Assembly: GCF_000002235.5 (NCBI RefSeq)
Contig: NW_022145615.1
Span: 30,039,059 to 30,103,058 of the forward strand
From: Strongylocentrotus purpuratus
Lineage: Eukaryota; Echinodermata; Echinoidea; Camarodonta; Strongylocentrotidae
Direction of reading: 5' to 3'
Length of the DNA stretch: 64,000 nt
This document shows, piece by piece, positions 54,767 to 64,000 of this stretch. The notes under the pieces were generated by a model. It was not told where the DNA came from and searched no databases. It saw only the letters and a program-made list of their open reading frames with translations. The stretch's first letter is position 1; each line of letters starts with the position of its first letter. A program made the position numbers and the translations under genes.

Positions 54767-57700
54767 TTGCAATCAAGATCGTTCTGGGGGCCAAAAGCCT
54801 GAACCCGATATGCCCCATAGACAATGCGTGTAATGCATGGGCGGAAAACGTACAGGATCTGTATTATGACCGGAGTTAAATTGTTTTTTCTCTCTCTCTT
54901 TATGTCTCTTTATGGGCCGTATTTGGTATCATTAGAAAGAAAATTTCATGGTTGTTATTGCAAACCACTCTTTTTTTTTCTATGATAATCCTATCGAAAC
55001 ACATGATGTAAAATAGATTTATAGGACAAAATGGCGTCTTAAATGGCCCCCTTGACCAATTTTAAAAATCCGGCCAAGAGGTGCCCTGCGTATTGGAACT
55101 CGGCATGTCACTGCAAATTTTCAAGGAAAAAAAAGGACGTTTAAGGGGCGAAAAGCAGTCTGAAAAAATGACGTCATAGCCGATACGTGTTAGATTCGGG
55201 CGGAAACTCGGCGGAATTCGTGTAGTGATCTTTGTTCAAATGCGATTTATTCACAATTTTCTGTGTGAACATATACTATACTTGGTATCATTCGAAAGGG
55301 CACTTCATTGCGGTCAGTTTGACACCATTGTTATCTTCGCGCAATGTATTGCACGCATTTAACGCGCTATCACGCAATGCATAGTAAATACATCATTTTT
55401 TGAGATAACTTTGCGCTGACATAATCAAATTTTACCAAACTTTGCGGACAGTTGTCACGTATATAAATACATGTGTGTGCCAAGTTTTATTGACGTAGGT
55501 CAAAGGATCGTAATTTTAGAGCAAGTTGAAGTTATTTTGGAATTTTCTTGAAAATGGCGAATTTGGAGGGCAATTTTCTCAAATTTGGTCAGTGATAGGG
55601 TATATAATTTTGTATATGGCTGGAAAGGGCATATCTTCAAGTATCTAAATCCAAAAAAGGGTACGGGTTTGCCAAGCCATTATGGAGATACGGCCACAGA
55701 GAGAAAGCCAATTCCCAGAACTTTAGAGGGCGCTATTTATGTTGTGCAAAGTCATTGGAGCGTGAAATTTGGCATGGCTATGTGCAATTATGAGATAAGG
55801 ATACTGTGAGATTTAAATACAAAACGGAATTTATATGAGAAAGTTATGGCAGTTTTAGATTATTTAGGTGTCAATTTTTCAAGAATTTGAGAGATAGTTG
55901 ACGGAGTCGGTTTCAGATTTGAATTTTGAGTATGAAGATGGCATTTTGAAGGGCAGGTTATACGTCGCAGATAAAAGAACATCTCTTGGACTATCTAGAG
56001 GAATTTGTTAGAAATGTGTAGGATCTAGGATAGTGGAGATAGGAAGGAAGAAAGAAAGGCCTTAAAATGGACCAGAAACGGACAAAATGGCGCCTGGACG
56101 GTTATGCATGAGTGATTTCGAAAATCGAAGAATGTAGTGACCTTGAAGGGATGTTAGAGACTATGCCTATGAAATGTGAAAGGAAAAGGACATGAGAAAA
56201 GCACCTAACTAGGAATAACAAACATTACGTGCAAAACGAATGCGATTTCCTGACGATAAGGAAAAGGAAAAGGAGGAAAAGGAGAATATTAATGGGGCAG
56301 AATGTGAACGAAAACAAGGCAATGACGAAGGTCGTCATTGCAACTAGAAATGCAATCGTGTCACAACGATGTGCGTGCAATGACGCCATGTTTCTACATG
56401 TCAAACGAAAGAGCTTCTCTCGGACCATCCAGAGCAATTTGCACGAAGTCTGTAGCTTCTGTGATAGTGGAGATAGGTGGGCGAAAGAAAGGCCTCAACA
56501 GTGACCTTGATGGGATGGTACTATGCCTACGAAGTTTGAAAGAAATTGGGATAGGGGAAAGGACGTAGAAAGAGCTCGCAAGCACTGCGTGCAAAAACCA
56601 AGGGGATTTGGTGCATGTTCGTCATTGCAATCAAGATCGTTCTGGGGGTCAAAAGCGTGAACCCAATATGCCCCATAGACAATGCGTGTCATGCATGAGC
56701 GGAAAACGTACAGGATCTGTATTATGACCGGAGTTACATTGTTTTTTCTCTCTCTCTTCACGTCTCTTTATGGGCCGTATTTGGTATCATTAGAAAGAGA
56801 ATTTCATGGTTGTTATTGTAAACCACTCTCTTATTTTCTATGATAATCCTATCGAGACACGTGATGTAAAATAGATTTATAGGACAAAATGGCGTCTTAA
56901 ATGGCCCCCTTAACCAATTTCAAAAATCCGGCCAAGAGGTGCCCTGCGTATTGGTACTCGGCATGTCACTGCAAACTTTCAAGGAAAAAAAAGGACGTTT
57001 AAGGGGCGAAAAGCAGTCTGAAAAAATGACGTCATAGTCGATACGTGTTAGATTCGGGCGGAAACTCGGATAACAGTCTTAAAAATGACGTCATGGCCGA
57101 AACGTGTTATAAAAGGGCGGAAACTCGGCGGAATTCGTATAGTGACCCTTGTTCAAATGCGATTTACTCACATTTTTCTGCGTGAACATATACCATACTT
57201 GGTATCATTCGAAAGGGCACTTCAGTGCAGTCAGTTTGAAACCATTGTCATCTGCGCAAAACATACTGCACGCATCAAACGCGCTATTACGTAAAGCATA
57301 GTAAATTCATCATTTTGGGCGATAACTTGGCGAAGAAGGCATTACAATTTACTAAACTTAACAGACAGTTGTCACGTATATGGATACATGTGTCTGCCAA
57401 GTTTCATTAACGTAGGTATAAAGATCGCCGGTTTAGAGCAAGTTGAAGTTATTTCTCAATTTTCTTGAAAATGGCGAATTTGGAGGGCAATTTTCTCAAA
57501 TTTGGTCAGTGATAGGGTATATAATTTTGTATATGGCTGGAAAGGGCATATCTTCAAGTATCTAAATCCAAAAAAGGGTACGGGTTTGCCAAGCCATTAT
57601 GGAGATACGGCCACAGAGAGAAAGCCAATTCTCAGAACTTTAGAGGGCGCTATTTATGTTGTGCAAAGCCATTGGAGCGTGAAATTTGGCATGGCTGTGC

Positions 57701-60700
57701 GCAATTATGAGATAAAGATACTGTAGGATTTAAATACAAAACAAAATTTATATGAGAAAGTTATGGCAGTTTTAGATTATTTAGGGGTCCATTTTTCAAG
57801 AATTTGAGAGGTTGTTGACGGAGTCGGTTTCAGATTTGAATTTTGAGTATGAAGATGGCATTTTGAAGGGCAGGTTATACGTCGCAGATGAAAGAACATC
57901 TCTTAGAATATCTAGAGGAATTTGTTAGAAGTTTGTAGGATCTAGGATAGTGGAGATAGGAAGGAAGATAGAAAGGCCTTAAAATGGACCAGAAACGGAC
58001 AAAATGGCGCCTGGACGTTTACGCATGAGTGATTTCAGAAAACGAAAAAGTAGGTGACCTAGATTGGATATCAGAGATTACGCCTACGAAGTTTGAAAGG
58101 AATCGAGCAAGAGAAAAGGACCTGGATAGGAATAACAAGCACTACGTGCAAAGCGAATGGGATTCCGGACGACAAGAAGAGGAAGAAGAAGTAAGAATAT
58201 TAATAATGTGAACGAAAACAAGGCAATGACGAAGATCGTCATTGCAAAGAAGTAAGAATATTAACTAGAAATGCAATCGTGTCACAACGATGTGTGTGCA
58301 ATGACGCCATGTTTCTACGTGTCAAACGAAGGAGGTACTCTCTGACTGTTACTATCCAGAGCAATATGTAAGAAGTTGGTAGCTTCTGTGATAGTGGAGA
58401 TAGTCAGGGCGAAAGAAAGGTCATCAAAACGGCCCGAAACGGAAAAAATGGTGCCTGGACGGTCACGCATGAGGGTTTCAGGAGAACGAAGAATCTAGTG
58501 ACCTTGAAGGAATGCTAGAGACTGCGCCTACGAATTTTGAAGGGAGTTGGAGTAGAGGAAGGGATCTAGAAAGGGCTCGCAAGCACTGCGTGCAAAACCA
58601 ATAGGACTTGGTGCATGGTGAACATGTTGCGACGCGTGCTTTGGCACGGACGGCCGCCCATACTAACACAACCAAATAACAGTCTTAAAAAATGACGTCA
58701 TGGCCGAAACGTGTTATAATAGGGCGGAAACTCGGCGGAATTCGTATAGTGACCCTTGTTCAAATGCGATTTACTCACAATTTTCTGCGTGAACATATAC
58801 CATACTTGGTATCATCCGAAAGGGCACTTCAGTGCGGTCAGTTTGAAACCAGTGTCATCTGCGCAAAACGTTCTGCACGCATCAAACGCGCTAGTACGTA
58901 AAGCATAGTAAATTCATCATTTCGGGCGATAACTTGGCGAAGAGGGCATTACAATTTACTAAACTTAGCAGACAGTTGTCACGTATATGGATACATGTGT
59001 CTGCCAAGTTTCTTTGATGTAGGTATAAAGATCGCCGGTTTAGAGCAAGTTGAAGTTATTTCTCAATTTTCTTGAAAATGGCGAATTTGGAGGGCAATTT
59101 TCTCAAATTTGGTCAGTGATAGGGTATATAATTTTGTATATGGCTGGAAAGGGCATATCGTCAAGTATCTAAATCCAAAAAAGGGTACGGGTTTGCCAAG
59201 CCATTATGGAGATACGGCCACAGAAAGAAAGCCAATTCCCAGAACTTTAGAGGGCGCTATTTATGTTTTGCATAGCCATTGGAGCATGAAATTTGGCATG
59301 GCTATGTGCAATTATGAGATAAGGATAATGTGAGATTTAAATACAAAACGGAATTTATATGAGAAAGTTATGGCAGTTTTAGATTTTTAGGGGTTCATTT
59401 TTCAAGAATTTGAGAGATTTTTGACGGAGTCAGTTTCAGATTTAAATTTTGAGTACGAAGATGGCATTTTGAAGGTCAAGTCATACGTCGCAGATGAAAG
59501 AACATCTCTTTGATTTTCTAGAGGAATTTGTTAGAAGTTTGTAGGATCTAGGATAGTGGAGATAGGAAGGAAGAAAGAAAGGCCTTAAAATGGACCAGAA
59601 ACGGACAAAATGGCGCCTGGACGGTCATGCATGAGTGATTTCGAAAATCGAAAAAGTAGGTGACCTTGATGAGATGCTAGAGACTATGCCTATGAAATTT
59701 GAAATGGAATGGACATGAGGAAAGCACCTAACTAGGAATCACAAACACTACGTGCAAAACGAATGCGATTTTCTGACGAGGAATATAAGGAGAATACTAG
59801 AAATGCAATCGTGTCACAACGATGTGCGTGCAATGACGCCGTGTTTCTACGTGTCAAACGAAGGAGCTACTCTCGGACTATCCAGAGCAATATGAAAGAA
59901 GTCTGTAGCTTCTGTGATAGTGGAGATAGTTAGGGCGAAAGAAAGGTCACCAAAACGGCCCGAAACGGAAAAATTGGTGCCTGGACGGTCACGCATGAGG
60001 GTTTCCGGAGAACGAAGAATTTAGTGACCTTGAAGGAATGCTAGAGACTACGCCTAGGAATTTTGAAGGGAATTGGAGTAGAGGAAGGGATCTAGAAAGG
60101 GCTCGCAAGCACTGCGTGCAAAACCAATATGACTTGGTGCATGATGAACATGTTACGACGCGTGCTTTGGCACGAACGGCCGCCCATACTAACACAACCG
60201 AATAACAGTCTTAACAAATGACGTCATGGAAACTCGGCGGAATTCGTACTTGTTCAAATGTGATTTACTCACAATTTTGTGCGTGAACATATACCATACT
60301 TGGTATCATTCGAAAGGGCACTTCAGTGCGGTCAGTTTGACACCATTGTCATCTGCGCAAAACGTACTGCACGCATCAAACGCGCTAATACGTAAAGCAT
60401 AGTAAATTCATCATTTTTGGCGATAACTTGGCGAATAGGGCATTACAATTTACCAAACTTAGCAGACAGTTGTCACGTATATGGATACATGTGTCTGCCA
60501 AGTTTCATTGATGTAGGTATAAAGATCGCCGGTTTAGAGCAAGCTGAAGTTATTTCTCAATTTTCTTGAAAATGGCGAATTTGGAGGGCAATTTTCTCAT
60601 ATTTGGTCAGTTATAGGGTATATAATTTTGTATATGGCTGGAAAGGGCATATCTTCAAGTATCTAAATCCAAAAAAGGGTACGGGTTTGCCAAGCCATTA

Positions 60701-63107
60701 TGGAGATACGGCCACAGAGAGAAAGCCAATTCCCAGAACTTTAGAGGGCGCTATTTATGTTTTGCATAGTCATTGGAGCATGAAATTTGGCATGGCTATG
60801 TGCAATTATGAGATAAGGATAATGTGAGATTTAAACACAAAACGGAATTTATATGAGAAAGTTATGGCAGTTTTAGATTTTTAGGGGTCCATTTTTTAAG
60901 AATTTGAGAGATTTTTGACGCAGTCAGTTTCAGATTTGAATTTTGAGTACGAAGATGGCATTTTGAAGGTCAGGTTATACGTCGCAGATGAAAGAACATC
61001 TCTTAGACTATCTAGAGAAATTTGTTAGAAATGTGTAGGATCTAGGATAGTGGAGATAGGAAGGAAGAAAGAAAGGCCTTAAAATGGACCAGACACGGAC
61101 AAAATGGCGCCTGGACGGTTATGCATGAGTGATTTCGAGAATCGAAAAATGTAGTGACCTTGATAAGATGTTAGAGACTATGCCTATGAAATTTGAAAGG
61201 AAAAGGACATGAGGAAAGCACCTAACTAGGAATAACAAGCACTACGTGCAAAATGAATGGGATTCCGGACGACAAGAAGAACTAAGACTAGAAATGCAAT
61301 CGTCTCAAAACGATGTGCGTGCAATGACGCCATGTTTCTACGTGTCAAACGAAAGAGCTTCTCTCGCACTATCCAGAGCAATTTGTACGAAGTCTGTAGC
61401 TTCTGTGATATTGGAGATAGGTAGGGCGAAAGAAAGGCCTCAACAGTGACCTTGATGCGATGGTAGTGGCTATGCCTATACGAAGCTTGAAAGAAATTGG
61501 GATAGGGGAAGGAACCTAGAAAGGGCTCGCAAGCACTGCGTGCAAAAACCAATGGGATTCGGTGCATGTTCGTCATTGCAATGAAGATCGTTCTGGGGGC
61601 CAAAAGCATGAACCCGATATGCCCCATAGACAATGCGTGTAATTCATGGCCGGAAAACGTACAGGATCTGTATTATGACCGGAGTTAAATTGTTTTTTCT
61701 CTCTCTCTTTATGTCTCTTTATGGGCCGTATTTGGTATCATTAGAAAGAGAATTTCATGGTTGTTACTGTAAACCACTCTCTTTTTTTTATGATAATCCT
61801 ATCGAAACACGTGATGTAAAATAGATTTATAGAACAAAATGGCGTCTTGAATGGCCCCCTTGACCAATTTCAAAAATCCGGCCAAGAGGTGCCCTGCGTA
61901 TTGGAACTCGGCATGCAACTGCAAATTTTCAAGGAAAAAAAAGGACATTTAAGGGGCGAAAAGCAGTCTGAAAAAAATGACGTCATAGCCGATACGTGTT
62001 AGATTCGGGCGGAAACTCGGCGGAATTCGTGTAGTGACCTTTGTTCAATGCGATTTACTCACAATTTTCTGTGTGAAAATATACTATATTTGGTATCATT
62101 CGAAAGGGCACTTCATTGCGGTCAGTTTGAAACCATTGCCATTTGCGCAAAACGTACTGCACGCATCAAACGCGCTATTACGTAAAGCATAGTAAATTCA
62201 TCATTTTGGGCGATAACTTGGCGAAGAGGGCATTACAATTTACTAAACTTTACAGACAGTTGTCACGTATATGGATACATGTGTCTGCCAAGTTTCATTG
62301 ATGTAGGTATAAAGATCGCTGGTTTAGAGCAAGTTGAAGTTATTTCTCAATTTTCTTGAAAATGGCGAATTTGGAGGGCAATTTTCTCAAATTTGGTCAG
62401 TGATAGGGTATATGATTTTGTATATGGCTGGAAAGGGCATATCTTCAAGTATCTAAATCCAAAAAAGGGTACGGGTTTGCCAAGCCATTATGGAGATACG
62501 GCCACAGAGAGAAAGCCAATTCCCAGAACTTTAGAGGGCGCTATTTATGTTGTGCAAAGCCATTGGAGCGTGAAATATGGCATGGCTATATGCAATTATG
62601 AGATAAAGATACTGTGAGATTTAAATGCAAAACGGAATTTATATGAGAAAGTTATGGCAGTTTTAGATTATTTAGGGGTCAATTTTTCAAGAATTTGAGA
62701 GATAGTTGACGGAGTCGGTTTCAGATTTGAATTTTGAGTATGAAGACGGCATTTTGAAGGGCAGGTTATACGTCGCAGATTAAAGAACATCTCTTAGACT
62801 ATCTAGAGGAATTTGTTAGAAGTTTATAGGATCTAGGATAGTGGAGATAGGAAGGAAGAAAGAAAGGCCTTAAAATGGACCAGAAACGGACAAAATGGCG
62901 CCTGGACGGTTATGCATGAGTGACTTCGAAAATCGAAGAATGTAGTGACCTTGAAGGGATGTTACAGACTATGCCTATGAAATTTGAAAGGAAAAGGACA
63001 TGAGGAAAGCACCTAACTAGGAATAACAAACATTACGTGCAAAACGAATGCGATTTCCTGACGATAAGGATAAGGAAAAGGAGGAAAAGGAGAATATTAA
63101 TGGGGCA

Positions 63108-63258
63108 GAATGTGAACGAAAACAAGGCAATGACGAAGGTCGTCATTGCAAATATTAATAAGAAGAATGTGAACGAAAACAAGGCAATGACGAAGGGTCG
63201 TCATTGCAATAAGAAGAATGTGAACGAAAACAAGGCAATGACGAAGGTTCGTCATTGC
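63108..63258. repeat. Three ~55-bp copies ending in the palindromic junction motif
   Basis: AGAATGTGAACGAAAACAAG followed by GCAATGACGAAGG[T/GT/TT]CGTCATTGC occurs three times. The third continues as its own mirror image, forming perfect 31-bp arms around a GG centre at about 63,244-63,245. Confidence 0.88.
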
Positions 63259-64000
63259 CTTGTTTTCGTTCACATTCTGCCCCATTAATATTCTCCTTTT
63301 CCTCCTTTTCCTTTTCCTTATCGTCAGGAAATCGCATTCGTTTTGCACGTAATGTTTGTTATTCCTAGTTAGGTGCTTTTCTCATGTCCTTTTCCTTTCA
63401 CATTTCATAGGCATAGTCTCTAACATCCCTTCAAGGTCACTACATTCTTCGATTTTCGAAATCACTCATGCATAACCGTCCAGGCGCCATTTTGTCCGTT
63501 TCTGGTCCATTTTAAGGCCTTTCTTTCTTCCTTCCTATCTCCACTATCCTAGATCCTACACATTTCTAACAAATTCCTCTAGATAGTCCAAGAGATGTTC
63601 TTTTATCTGCGACGTATAACCTGCCCTTCAAAATGCCATCTTCATACTCAAAATTCAAATCTGAAACCGACTCCGTCAACTATCTCTCAAATTCTTGAAA
63701 AATTGACACCTAAATAATCTAAAACTGCCATAACTTTCTCATATAAATTCCGTTTTGTATTTAAATCTCACAGTATCCTTATCTCATAATTGCACATAGC
63801 CATGCCAAATTTCACGCTCCAATGACTTTGCACAACATAAATAGCGCCCTCTAAAGTTCTGGGAATTGGCTTTCTCTCTGTGGCCGTATCTCCATAATGG
63901 CTTGGCAAACCCGTACCCTTTTTTGGATTTAGATACTTGAAGATATGCCCTTTCCAGCCATATACAAAATTATATACCCTATCACTGACCAAATTTGAGA
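63246..64000 (-). repeat. Inverted copy of the 55.58-56.33 kb satellite segment
   Basis: The reverse complement of this segment follows 55,580-56,330 and shares its private variants: GCAAAGTCATTGGAGCG, GAGATAAGGATACTGTGAG, AAATGTGAAAGGAAAAGGAC, ATGAGAAAAGCACC and the GATAAGGAAAAGGAAAAGGA linker. By eye the two look identical over the parts compared. Confidence 0.85.

Larger units (their letters stand above)
54070..64000 (+). repeat. Higher-order satellite, right array (six cores, last inverted)
   Basis: Core starts at 55,585, 57,502, 59,109, 60,603 and 62,393 on plus, and one inverted core from 63,992 down to 63,768; the array runs off the window. Units with the long D1 module (D starts at 56,341 and 61,286) measure 1,917 and 1,790 bp; units with D2 (58,263 and 59,794) measure 1,607 and 1,494 bp. 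D always starts at ACTAGAAATGCAATCG, while the purine-rich linker before it varies in length and content. A 74-codon frame over the core is open in all copies, but it starts with TTG and the copies differ by amino-acid-changing substitutions, so it is not evidence of a protein. Confidence 0.9.

Noticed and set aside
55585..55809. A 74-codon frame conserved in every satellite core (also 40,772, 42,554, 57,502, 59,109, 60,603, 62,393 and inverted 63,992)
   Set aside because: It starts with TTG, has no ATG until near its end, is broken or altered in the 40,772 copy, and differences between copies change amino acids freely. Conservation is explained by recent satellite homogenisation.

Overview
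The window is nuclear DNA from a metazoan. The evidence is GT-AG introns, AATAAA signals, a tRNA-derived SINE, non-LTR retrotransposon remains and a Helentron. My best guess is a marine invertebrate, plausibly an echinoderm. That rests only on the repeat style (long poly-G/poly-C tracts, many foldback elements, exon-duplicated lineage genes), so it is weak. Most of the sequence is repeat. Genes are few, split by introns and often damaged by single-base indels; I cannot tell decay from assembly error in those.

Layout. 1-1124: minus strand, two exons of a WD40 protein resembling DCAF12, running off the left edge. 3065-5413: a 5'-truncated, broken LINE. 7716-10945: a three-exon, highly divergent actin-like gene (plus) with one frameshift, a repeat-filled intron and a poly(A) signal. 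10.9-22.9 kb: dispersed repeats, minisatellites, a mariner-type MITE and poly-G elements, with no gene I can support. 22,997-32,746: an unrecognised gene with three copies of a phase-1 exon on about 1.4 kb tandem units, then a long exon made of about nine 98-residue repeats. 32.8-39.9 kb: LINE remnant, SINE, foldback elements and minisatellites.

39.9-64 kb: a higher-order satellite of 1.5-1.9 kb units (two left cores, six right cores, one of them inverted). It is interrupted at 43,287-54,070 by a Helentron with an uninterrupted 2,250-codon reading frame (OTU tail, 18-residue repeats, zinc-finger-like Cys cluster, DUF6570-like region, HUH Rep, Pif1 helicase, EEP endonuclease). About 60 bp after its stop lies the 3' end of another tandem-exon gene (464-bp units, poly(A) signal), whose 5' part is missing.

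Most notable: a short palindromic motif (GCAATGACGAA / TTCGTCATTGC) sits at many satellite module junctions, at the Helentron's left edge, and at the centre of an inverted duplication at the right end of the window. It looks like a recurrent rearrangement breakpoint. The two exon-duplication genes, both with symmetric exon phases, are the second point of interest.
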